Notes under the pieces: model-generated | Seen by the model: the letters and a program-made list of their open reading frames with translations, nothing else | Database searches by the model: none | What the model was told of the DNA's origin: nothing | From: Desulfobulbaceae bacterium | Lineage (GTDB): Bacteria; Desulfobacterota; Desulfobulbia; Desulfobulbales; Desulfobulbaceae | NCBI GenBank assembly: GCA_007121995.1 | Contig: SKJK01000250.1 | Location: 1-8,828 of the forward strand | Length of the DNA: 8,828 bases | Direction: 5' to 3' | Made by a program: the position numbers and the translations under genes | Shown: piece after piece, positions 1 to 6,276 of the stretch | How the letters are laid out: the number at the start of each line of letters is the position of its first letter | How positions within the stretch are numbered: the first letter of the stretch is position 1

Positions 1-464
1 ATACGATGAGAAACGATACCAATGCCGGTGGTATTGACAAACAACCCATCGGCCTTGCCCCGGGGCACCACCTTGGTATCACCGGTGACAACAGCTACCC
101 CGACCGCTTCACAACAGCGGGCCACAGAAGCGATGATCCGCTCGAGATCCACGACAGGAAAGCCCTCCTCAATAATCAGAGCCAGACTGAGGGCGAGGGG
201 ACGAGCGCCACGCATGGCCAGGTCATTGATGGTGCCATGCACAGCCAACTCTCCGATATCACCCCCCGGAAAAAAAAGAGGGTCCACGACAAAACTATCA
301 GTGGACAAGGCAATGCGGCCCGCATATTCACCGAGTACGGCGCAGTCTTCCAAGTCGCGCAGCTGCGGACAGGTCAGGTATTTGAGGAACAGGTCGCTGA
401 TCAGGTTCTGGCTGGCCAGTCCACCGCTCCCGTGGTCAAGACTGATGATCGAATCTGCTTTCAT
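1..464 (-). CDS. hypE: HypE, hydrogenase maturation carbamoyl dehydratase (5' part, runs off left edge)
   Basis: HypE dehydrates the thiocarbamate on its own C-terminal cysteine to a thiocyanate, the source of the CN ligands of the NiFe site; it takes the carbamoyl group from HypF and passes cyanide to the HypC-HypD complex in the cytoplasm. I translated this frame directly: 154 codons from the ATG at 464, then two bases at the edge. Visible AIRS/PurM-family features are DHGSGG (residues 10-15), a LEDCAVL segment (38-44), LSTDSFVVDPLFFPGGDIG (53-71), HGTINDLAMRGARP (76-89) and VVTGDTKVV (126-133), all typical of HypE. The family is about 330 residues, so less than half is present and the catalytic C-terminal Cys is outside the window. 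No in-frame ATG, GTG or TTG lies between this ATG and the upstream stop, which fixes the start, although the Shine-Dalgarno sequence is poor. It lies 160 bp after hypD. Confidence 0.95.
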   Translation of the reverse strand, partial: MKADSIISLDHGSGGLASQNLISDLFLKYLTCPQLRDLEDCAVLGEYAGRIALSTDSFVVDPLFFPGGDIGELAVHGTINDLAMRGARPLALSLALIIEEGFPVVDLERIIASVARCCEAVGVAVVTGDTKVVPRGKADGLFVNTTGIGIVSHR

Positions 465-624
465 ACTTTTGGTTTGTCCGTGCCATCCAGCAACGGCTCT
501 ATTGCCCTGACTCTTTGGTGCGCTGGCACATATTTACTCTTTGCATATACCCTATACGCCTGCGGTTACAATCTCAGCGCACTGCAATTCAGGACATAAT
601 ATCTCTTTTCTGGATGGACACTTA
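465..624 (-). other. hypD-hypE intergenic region
   Basis: This 160-bp stretch breaks an otherwise overlapping hyp series. It is AT-richer than the flanking genes. I see no clear intrinsic terminator. On the minus strand it holds a weak promoter-like pair (544-571), a ten-codon ATG...TAG mini-frame at 499-531, and an imperfect inverted repeat GTGCCA/TGGCAC spanning about 479-530. None of these is strong enough to call with confidence. Confidence 0.5.
544..571 (-). promoter_or_regulatory. Possible weak sigma-70-type promoter for hypE
   Basis: Minus strand: TTGTAA (566-571) and TATATG (544-549) separated by 16 nt, each matching four of six consensus positions. It lies about 80 bp upstream of the hypE ATG, in a gap where the dense gene overlap is interrupted. 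Such matches are common by chance in AT-rich DNA, so this is a candidate only. Confidence 0.2.
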
Positions 625-1752
625 TTATGGTTCAGTGGTTTGGTTGCTGCCACGATGGCTCTCTTTATGACCGGAGTAGCGGAAAAAGGCGGCGCAAGCC
701 CCTTCGTTGGAGACCATACAGGGCCCCACCGGACGCAAGGGGGTGCAGCTTGCCCCATACAGGGGACAATCCGGCGGCAGCAGGCAACCCTTGAGAATCT
801 GGCCGCACCGGCACCCTCCGGGTTCCCGGGTCGCCCGCAGTGGGATGCCCAGGTGCTGCAGGCCGTCAAAATCCTGGTATTCTTTACGCAGAATCAGACC
901 GCTGGCCGGGATCATGCCCAAACCCCGCCATTCGCTGTCAGCCGGCACAAAGACCTCTTCCATCAGGAATCTGGCCCTGGCATTGCCCTCCTCGGTCACC
1001 GCCCGAGTATAGCAATTGTCCACCCCGGGCCGGCCTGCATGGATCTGCCGGATCAGGCTGAGCAGTCCGGTGAGGATGTCGGCAGGTTCAAAACCGGCCA
1101 CGGCACAGGCCAGCCGATATTTCTCAACCAGCGGACGATACACCTTGCTGCCGATAACAGCACTGACATGCCCGGGGCAGAGCAACCCGTCGACACGCAG
1201 ATCAGGATCATCCATGAGGAGGTCAAGAGCGGCAGGCATGGTTTTGACAGCGGCAATAATCAGGAAGTTATCCACCCCAAGACGTCTCGCCTGGATCAGG
1301 GTGGCGGCGATGGTAGGGGCCGTGGTCTCGAAACCGATCGCTGCAAACACCACCGTGCACTCTGGTTCTCTTTGCGCCAGAGCCAAGGCGTCCATGGGCG
1401 AGTAGACAATTTCCACTCGCGCTCCTTTGGAGCGGGCCGTGGCCAGAGAAACACCGTCGCTGCCCGGCACCCGAATCAGATCGCCAAAGGTGGTGAGCAC
1501 AACCCGCGGCAAGCAAGCGGCGGCGAGAAAGGCATCAATGTGGCCGGCTGGAGTGACACAGACCGGGCAACCGGGACCGGAAAGAAGGGTGATCTGTTCG
1601 GGCAGCAACGACCGGATACCATGGCGGAAAATGGCCATGGTGTGGGTACCGCAGACCTCCATAATCCGCACCGGATGCTGCAGGCTACGGGTGATCTCCG
1701 CCACCAGGGGGGCCGTGACCTCTCGGCTGCGAAACGCTTCGTTCAACTGCAT
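625..1752 (-). CDS. hypD: HypD, hydrogenase maturation iron-sulfur protein
   Basis: HypD is the [4Fe-4S] scaffold protein that, in complex with HypC, assembles the Fe(CN)2CO unit before transfer to the hydrogenase large subunit. The 375-residue frame has the full family pattern: MEVCGTHT with C34 (31-38), SGPGCPVCVTP with C62 and C65 (58-68), GFETTAPT (140-147), LCPGHVSAVIG (191-201), and the C-terminal cluster region GGCRCGQILKG...CPLYG..CTP....GPCMVS.EGAC (about 312-353), which supplies the cluster and conserved cysteines. Length is close to the family norm of about 360-380; the last dozen residues after FFRYSGH are a non-conserved tail. The ATG lies inside the end of hypC (10-nt overlap), which suggests translational coupling; an AGGAGG lies too far upstream (about 21 nt) to be an ideal ribosome site. 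Stop is TAA. Confidence 0.97.
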   Translation of the reverse strand: MQLNEAFRSREVTAPLVAEITRSLQHPVRIMEVCGTHTMAIFRHGIRSLLPEQITLLSGPGCPVCVTPAGHIDAFLAAACLPRVVLTTFGDLIRVPGSDGVSLATARSKGARVEIVYSPMDALALAQREPECTVVFAAIGFETTAPTIAATLIQARRLGVDNFLIIAAVKTMPAALDLLMDDPDLRVDGLLCPGHVSAVIGSKVYRPLVEKYRLACAVAGFEPADILTGLLSLIRQIHAGRPGVDNCYTRAVTEEGNARARFLMEEVFVPADSEWRGLGMIPASGLILRKEYQDFDGLQHLGIPLRATREPGGCRCGQILKGCLLPPDCPLYGASCTPLRPVGPCMVSNEGACAAFFRYSGHKESHRGSNQTTEP

Positions 1753-2027
1753 TCCGATGCACCCGGCAGACGACCCTCCTGCTCCAGCACTTCGGCCATC
1801 CGCTGCATGAGGCTCAGGTTGTATGCAGCCTCCTCCTCGGTCAGGGTGCGGATGGCGAACCCGGCGTGAATGATGACATACTCGCCCACCACTGGAATTC
1901 TATCCACCATTTCCAGCCGAACCTCCCGACTAATCCCGTCTCCGGCCACCAGGGCAACCCCGGGGTCGAACAATTCATCGCTCCCTTTTCTGACCTCAAC
2001 CACCTGCATGGGGACAGCTAAACACAT
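1743..2027 (-). CDS. hypC: HypC/HybG-type hydrogenase maturation chaperone
   Basis: Small chaperone that binds HypD while the Fe(CN)2CO unit is built and then escorts it to the large-subunit precursor (here MvhA). The 94-residue protein starts MCLAVPMQVVEV, the HypC signature; Cys2, exposed after removal of Met1, is the residue known in the family to contact iron and the client protein. The core VALVAGDGISREVRLEMV...VGEYVIIHAGFAI matches the beta-barrel, with GEYVIIHAGFA (about 48-58) the second conserved motif. It ends in a helical, acidic tail. It overlaps hypF by 10 nt upstream and hypD by 10 nt downstream, so the three genes are surely co-transcribed. It has the best ribosome-binding site in the window, AGGAGG nine nt before the ATG. 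Confidence 0.97.
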   Translation of the reverse strand: MCLAVPMQVVEVRKGSDELFDPGVALVAGDGISREVRLEMVDRIPVVGEYVIIHAGFAIRTLTEEEAAYNLSLMQRMAEVLEQEGRLPGASECS

Positions 2028-4327
2028 AGGGTTCTTCCTCCTGTATAGGCCTGGCCAAGAGCGATACCACCGTCATTCATGGGCACCAGTTCACCAGCCA
2101 GAACCGAACAATCATGTTCTTCCAATCGCTGGACCAGGGTTTCAAAAAGTAGTTTATTCTGCATACAACCTCCGGACAAGACAACCTTCTGCAGTCCTGT
2201 CTGCCGTTGCAGAGCAAGGAGTACCGTTACCAGGGATTCCACCAGCCAGAGGTGAAAACGGCGGGCAATGATCGCGGCATCCATCTCTGTGCCAAGATCC
2301 CGCACAATGTGTTCTGCCAGGGACGCAGAATCGATGATCCACAGCCCGTCCTGCTTATGGCAGCTGAGTGGATAAGCCGCAGGTGTTGCAAAGGATGGCA
2401 CCTGGGCGGCCCAGGCTTCGAGCAGCATCGCTGCCTGCCCTTCGTATTCACTGTAGAGACACAGTCCGGTCAGGGCAGCGACGGCATCAAAAAGACGGCC
2501 GCAACTCGAGGAACTGGGACAGTTGAGTTTTTTGACCAGCATTTGCGCAAGCAGCTGTTGTTTCTTTTCGGGCACGACTGCCAAAGCCGGCAATCGGGCG
2601 GCGGTGGCAAATGCCGCCTGCCCCAGTCCCTGATAGAGCAGCGCCAGCGCCATGCGCCAGGGTTCACGGGCGGCCTGATCACCGCCGGGGAGAAGCAGGT
2701 GCGACAATCGGCCAAGGCGCACATAGCCGCTGCGATCGGCGCGATAAATCTCCCCGCCGAATACCGTGCCGTCGGGCCCGAAACCGGCCCCATCGAGGAC
2801 TACCCCTAGCACCGGTCCATCTAGCCCATGTTCCGCCAACACTGCGCCGATATGGGCATGATGGTGCTGGACGGCCCGGCAGGGCAGCTTGCGGCCGTGG
2901 GCAAAACGGGTGGAGAGATAATCGGGATGCAGGTCACAGGCACTCTGTTCCGGAGTCACGGCCAGAATTGAGTTGAAATGTGCGATGCTTTCCCGGTAAA
3001 AGGCGAAATTTTCCGGCCCGGTCAATTCACCGATGTGCTGGCTGAGATAAGCCTGCTGATCGCGGACCAGACAAAAGCTGTTTTTTACCTCTGCTCCACA
3101 GGCAAGAATATCCGCGGTCGGCTGCCGGAGTGGCAGCGGGACAGGGGCATACCCTCGCGCCCGGCGCAACAACCGGATTTTTCCTGCCATAATGCGAGCC
3201 ACCGAATCATCAACCCGGGTCACGATCTCGCGATCGTGGAGAAGAAAAAAATCCGCCAATCCATGAAGCCGCCGCAGAGCTTCGTCATTGCCGTTGCAGA
3301 TCGGCTCGTCACTGCGGTTACCGCTGGTCATCACCAGGGCAGCCGGAACCCGTCCCTGCTGAAAAAGAAGATGGTGCAAGGGCGTAGCCGGCAACATCAC
3401 CCCGAGAACATCCAGACCGGGAGCCACTAACGCCGCCAACCGGTTGAAACGCCGCTGTTTAAGCAGGACTATGGGGTGTTCCGGTGCCGTGAGCAGTGCT
3501 GTTTCTTCATCGGACAGGTGGCAGAACTCGGCGACAGCCTCCAGATCCCGGACCATAATCGCCAGAGGCTTACCTCGCCGATATTTACGAGTCCGTAGTG
3601 TGGCGACCGCTGCTTGCGAACCGGCGTCTACGGCAAGGTGAAACCCTCCCAGTCCCTTGATCGCCACCACAGCCCCTCCGTTCAGAGCAGCGGCGGCCAG
3701 GGCCAGGGCATCGCCGGCAAGGGGAGCACCATTGTGGTCGTGCCAGCTCAGACACGGACCGCAGCTTGGGCAGGCGTTGGGCTGAGCATGAAAACGACGA
3801 TCAAGTGGATCATGATATTCTCGGCGGCAGGCCGCACACATAGGGAAAACCCGCATCGAGGTGTTCGGCCGATCATACGGGATCCGTTCGACAATGGAAA
3901 AGCGGGGCCCGCAATTGGTGCAGTTGGTGAACGGGTAGTAATAGCGGCGGTTGCCGGGGTCGAGAATCTCGGCCAGACAATCTTTGCAGGTGGCTATATC
4001 CGGAGCGATCGGTACGCTGGTCTGTCCGCCGGAGCAGCTGGGAAGAATGCGAAAACCGGCCTCGCCCTCTAGAACCCCTGTAGCGGCATGCACATCAATG
4101 GCAGCAATGCGGGCCACCGGAGGCGCTTCGCTCTGTAACGCGGCAATGAAATTGTCCACAGCCGCTGCCGGACCATGCACATGAATATGAACCCCCTGGC
4201 CATTATTGGCCACCGTTCCGGTCAGGGAAAATCGATGCGCCAGTCGATAGACAAAAGGCCGAAACCCTACCCCCTGCACTAGGCCATGGACATTGAGTCG
4301 CCGGGCTGTTGTCTCGATTTCACTCAT
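2018..4327 (-). CDS. hypF: HypF, carbamoyltransferase of hydrogenase maturation
   Basis: HypF activates carbamoyl phosphate with ATP and transfers the carbamoyl group to the HypE C-terminal cysteine, the first step in making the CN ligands. The 769 residues match the full family length and domain order. An acylphosphatase domain (about 8-95) has GLVQGVGFRPFVYRLA (15-30). A zinc region has C114/C117, C136/C139 and C164/C167, C186/C189 (CKDC, CTNC, CAAC, CPSC). A YrdC/Sua5-like domain (about 205-395) contains GGAVVAIKGLGGFHLAVDA and KYRRGKPLAIMV. A Kae1-like carbamoyltransferase domain (about 405-769) has VQHHHAHIGAVLAEH (486-500), LDGAGFGPDGTVFGGE (511-526) and LSGGCMQN (717-724). All expected motifs are intact. 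The ATG is the only usual start codon after the upstream in-frame stop, but has no recognisable Shine-Dalgarno. It follows a 198-bp non-coding gap. Confidence 0.98.
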   Translation of the reverse strand: MSEIETTARRLNVHGLVQGVGFRPFVYRLAHRFSLTGTVANNGQGVHIHVHGPAAAVDNFIAALQSEAPPVARIAAIDVHAATGVLEGEAGFRILPSCSGGQTSVPIAPDIATCKDCLAEILDPGNRRYYYPFTNCTNCGPRFSIVERIPYDRPNTSMRVFPMCAACRREYHDPLDRRFHAQPNACPSCGPCLSWHDHNGAPLAGDALALAAAALNGGAVVAIKGLGGFHLAVDAGSQAAVATLRTRKYRRGKPLAIMVRDLEAVAEFCHLSDEETALLTAPEHPIVLLKQRRFNRLAALVAPGLDVLGVMLPATPLHHLLFQQGRVPAALVMTSGNRSDEPICNGNDEALRRLHGLADFFLLHDREIVTRVDDSVARIMAGKIRLLRRARGYAPVPLPLRQPTADILACGAEVKNSFCLVRDQQAYLSQHIGELTGPENFAFYRESIAHFNSILAVTPEQSACDLHPDYLSTRFAHGRKLPCRAVQHHHAHIGAVLAEHGLDGPVLGVVLDGAGFGPDGTVFGGEIYRADRSGYVRLGRLSHLLLPGGDQAAREPWRMALALLYQGLGQAAFATAARLPALAVVPEKKQQLLAQMLVKKLNCPSSSSCGRLFDAVAALTGLCLYSEYEGQAAMLLEAWAAQVPSFATPAAYPLSCHKQDGLWIIDSASLAEHIVRDLGTEMDAAIIARRFHLWLVESLVTVLLALQRQTGLQKVVLSGGCMQNKLLFETLVQRLEEHDCSVLAGELVPMNDGGIALGQAYTGGRTLCV
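2037..2042 (-). promoter_or_regulatory. Shine-Dalgarno of hypC
   Basis: AGGAGG on the minus strand, nine nt before the hypC ATG (2025-2027) and inside the 3' end of hypF. It is a consensus-quality site in an operon where most other starts rely on overlap coupling, which fits a need for more HypC than HypF. Confidence 0.75.
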
Positions 4328-4525
4328 GGGCGTGGTCAGGATCGCAGGTCCATTGATCCCGGTTGACCAGAAAACGGCCCGACCGGGCAGTATTTTTTTG
4401 AAGAAGATTTGTACTCTAGCAGTATGCTGCTGTTTGCACCATGCTTTTTTTCACAGGACTATCTGGCTTATTTTGCACAAGATGCTGAAATATGGAGACC
4501 AGAGAGGGCATTGCAACCATCCGTC
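4328..4525 (-). other. Non-coding gap upstream of hypF
   Basis: A 198-bp AT-rich spacer separates the structural genes from the hyp genes. No ORF with a usual start is supported in it. It contains an imperfect direct repeat (4433-4486) and a short GC palindrome (4377-4388). It is the natural place for a hypF promoter, but I could not find a convincing -35/-10 pair or a sigma-54 GG-N10-GC site. Confidence 0.5.
4433..4486 (-). repeat. Pair of imperfect direct repeats upstream of hypF
   Basis: On the minus strand AGCATCTTGTGCAAA (4472-4486) and AGCATGGTGCAAA (4433-4445) share AGCAT and GTGCAAA, with the second copy two bases shorter in the middle. The copies start about 40 bp apart, close to four helical turns, as in paired operators. 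They sit 106-160 bp upstream of the hypF start. The role is unknown and chance is possible. Confidence 0.35.
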
Positions 4526-4780
4526 CTACCCCTCGCCTTCAGCCTGACGTTGAATTTCCCGGTATCGTTTGGAATGGACCACTTTCTGTTTCTCCAGATC
4601 CTCGATTTCTTCTCGACTGAGATGAATAAGCCCACAGACAGGACAGGAGAGATCCATATCATCGTGGGCGGCCCGCTGTTTGAGCTCGTCGACTGTCATA
4701 TGACCGATTAAACCGCAGGCGCAGTCAGGCGACTCCACCCGGACGATTATTCTATTTGTTTTTGCGTTTTTTACTTGCAT
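4526..4780 (-). CDS. Small cysteine-rich protein of unknown function, putative zinc-binding
   Basis: I do not recognise this family. From the ATG at 4780 it is 84 residues, soluble, with no signal peptide or membrane segment. It has a CxC pair (C20, C22) followed by H27, and a CPVC pair (C46, C49) followed by H53, with 23 residues between the pairs: a plausible four-cysteine metal site. The C-terminal third (from about SREEIEDLEKQKVVHSK) is charged and predicted helical. A GTG at 4834 would give 102 residues and overlap the true mvhA stop as GTGA; the added N-terminus (NSICGASLSFFRF...) looks less like coding sequence. Neither start has a clear Shine-Dalgarno. Directly after mvhA and before hypF, it may help hydrogenase assembly or regulation, but that is inference. 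It is not HypA: it lacks the N-terminal Met-His-Glu and the HypA-type paired CxxC motifs. Stop is TAG. Confidence 0.7.
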   Translation of the reverse strand: MQVKNAKTNRIIVRVESPDCACGLIGHMTVDELKQRAAHDDMDLSCPVCGLIHLSREEIEDLEKQKVVHSKRYREIQRQAEGEG

Positions 4781-4830
4781 AACCAAACCCGAAAACCTGA
4801 AAAACGAGAGGCTTGCCCCACAGATGGAGT

Positions 4831-6276
4831 TCACCGATGGAGGCTGCGCACCGAAGTGCCGCGATGATCAAAAAAAGTAATCAGAACTGCCGGACCGCCA
4901 TCCAGGCGGTGGGTTGCACAAGAAATTCAGGGGTCATAAGCCCGGACCGCCATCTCGATCCGGTTGAGAATATGTTCGTCACAAGCCCCATTGCGAATCA
5001 GGCTGTCCGCGGCCTGCCGGACACTGAGCTGCATGGGGGCCACATTATGGGTTGTGCCGACAATCAGATTGGCCCGAGTAATACACCCATTTTCATCAGT
5101 GGTATAATCATGGATCAGGGTGCCGCGCGGCGCCTCGACGTGACCGATCCCCCTGCCGGCCCCCGGTTCGGCCGCACGATACACCAGCGGCTCGACAATC
5201 CGTTCGTCGGCAAGCAGCTCCAGGGCTCGTTCACAGGCGTAGACCAGCTCGATCAACCTGGCCCAATGATAGAGCAGAGTGCCCCGAGCGGGCCGACCGA
5301 ACAGTTCCCGGAAAACCGCCAATTCTTCCTGGGCCCTGGGGGTGGCGATACGATCACAGACATTAATCCGGGCCAGGGTATTGGCCCGGTACACTCCCCT
5401 GGGCTGGTCCGGATCCAGTGAAAACCCCTCCCCCCAGGATTTGGCATAAACCATCTTGGCATAGGACCAGGGTTCGACATGCTCAGCCAGAAACCGATGG
5501 TAGTCTCCGGCCGGAAATTCGTCAAAATTGCCTTCGGGGCGCATCAACCGCAGGAGGCCGTCATACAGGCGCAGGGAACCCTGCGCATCGACGGTACCGA
5601 GAAATCCAGTAGTTACCGTTCCCAGCGAAAGCATTTCTTCAATAAAACGGGAAAAGACCCGTTCTTTGGCAAACGCAAGGGATTGACAGGCAAAATCAAG
5701 CAGAACCTGGCCGTCGACGAGCAGATCCCGCCGAATTTCGGCGTCCATGGGCCTGGCAAAGCCGCCTACCACGCCAGCAACTGGATGAATGGCCTTTCCG
5801 GCAAATCGCTCCAACATAGCCACAGCCAATTGCCGCATGCGTACCACTTGAACGGCCAATTCCGGCTCACTGCGGACCAGGCCCATGATATTGCGAACCG
5901 AGTAATCACTTTCCGGGCCAAGCATAAAATCCGGGGCAGCAAGAAAGAAAAAATGGAGAATCTTGTCATGGATATGAGCCAGCACCTGGCACAATTCCCG
6001 TAAAAGATTTCCAGTCGGAGGCGGACTGATTCCGAAACAGCCGTCAATGGCCTTGATCGCTGCCAGGTGATGCATCCAGGGACAGATACCGCAGATCCTG
6101 GTGACGATCCGGGGAATCTCTTCCGCCGGTCGACCAAGGACAAATTGCTCAAAACCGCGTAAAGTGGCGATCTCCACTCTGGCATCACTGACCCGGCCGG
6201 CCTCGTCAAGATGAATACTTATCCGGGCATGGCCCTCAATTCTGGTTATCGGATTAATGGTCAGTACCTGACTCAT
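4831..6276 (-). CDS. mvhA: [NiFeSe] hydrogenase large subunit, MvhA/VhuA type, with in-frame UGA-encoded selenocysteine
   Basis: Catalytic subunit of a cytoplasmic group 3 hydrogenase that oxidises H2 and sends electrons via MvhG and MvhD to HdrA. N-terminal TINPITRIEGHARI (6-19) is the large-subunit start signature; RICGICPWMHH (60-70) carries the first pair of nickel ligands, C62 and C65. The C-terminal motif is D448-P-U450-I-S-C453-A-T-H456, with Sec450 from the TGA at 4927-4929. Full length is 481 residues; a caller that stops at the TGA would report only 449 and end in AYDP. Residues 457-481 (R457 onward) form the tail expected to be cut off after H456 by a hydrogenase endopeptidase once nickel is inserted; that protease is not in the window. 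Absence of a signal peptide fits a cytoplasmic enzyme. The ATG overlaps the mvhG stop as ATGA, with a purine-rich GGGGAGG about 12 nt upstream. A plain truncation is unlikely given the motif and SECIS hairpin. Confidence 0.95.
4894..4926 (-). promoter_or_regulatory. Bacterial SECIS element in mvhA mRNA
   Basis: Immediately 3' of the in-frame TGA the minus strand has a 16-nt spacer, then a perfect 6-bp stem ACCGCC (4905-4910) / GGCGGT (4894-4899) with the 5-nt loop TGGAT (4900-4904). The loop begins 22 nt after the TGA and has G at its second position. This fits the general bacterial SECIS pattern: apical loop roughly 16-37 nt after UGA, short loop, G among its first two bases. A short lower stem TGC (4916-4918) / GCA (4888-4890) may extend it. 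It would recruit SelB with Sec-tRNA. The hairpin lies within coding sequence and specifies THRLDGG-region residues. Confidence 0.85.
4927..4929 (-). other. In-frame TGA read as selenocysteine (Sec450 of MvhA)
   Basis: The TGA follows codons for A-Y-D-P and precedes ATT TCT TGT GCA ACC CAC (I-S-C-A-T-H). Decoding as Sec gives DPUISCATH, the Ni-binding C-terminal motif DPCxxCxxH of hydrogenase large subunits with Sec for the first Cys. The frame stays open for 31 more sense codons to a TGA at 4831-4833. If TGA were a stop, the enzyme would lack two of its four nickel ligands. Confidence 0.92.

Noticed and set aside
6..599. 197-residue plus-strand frame at the left edge
   Set aside because: The minus strand here encodes HypE with clear AIRS-family motifs; the plus frame is its shadow.
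541..1869. 442-residue open frame on the plus strand
   Set aside because: It lies antisense to hypD and hypC, which have complete family motifs; the translation has no recognisable domain and is a shadow of GC-rich coding DNA.
4377..4388. GC palindrome GCCCGACCGGGC near T-runs as an intrinsic terminator
   Set aside because: The effective stem is only four pairs with a four-base loop. The seven-T run follows it on the plus strand, where there is no gene to terminate; on the minus strand only four Ts follow.
4526..4834. Small protein as HypA
   Set aside because: It lacks the N-terminal Met-His-Glu nickel site and the two CxxC zinc motifs; its pairs are CxC and CPVC with a different spacing.
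4927..6276. mvhA ending at the first TGA as a 449-residue protein or a truncated pseudogene
   Set aside because: The frame continues with the exact missing Ni-binding motif, a normal cleavable tail and a SECIS hairpin. All other motifs in the gene are intact.
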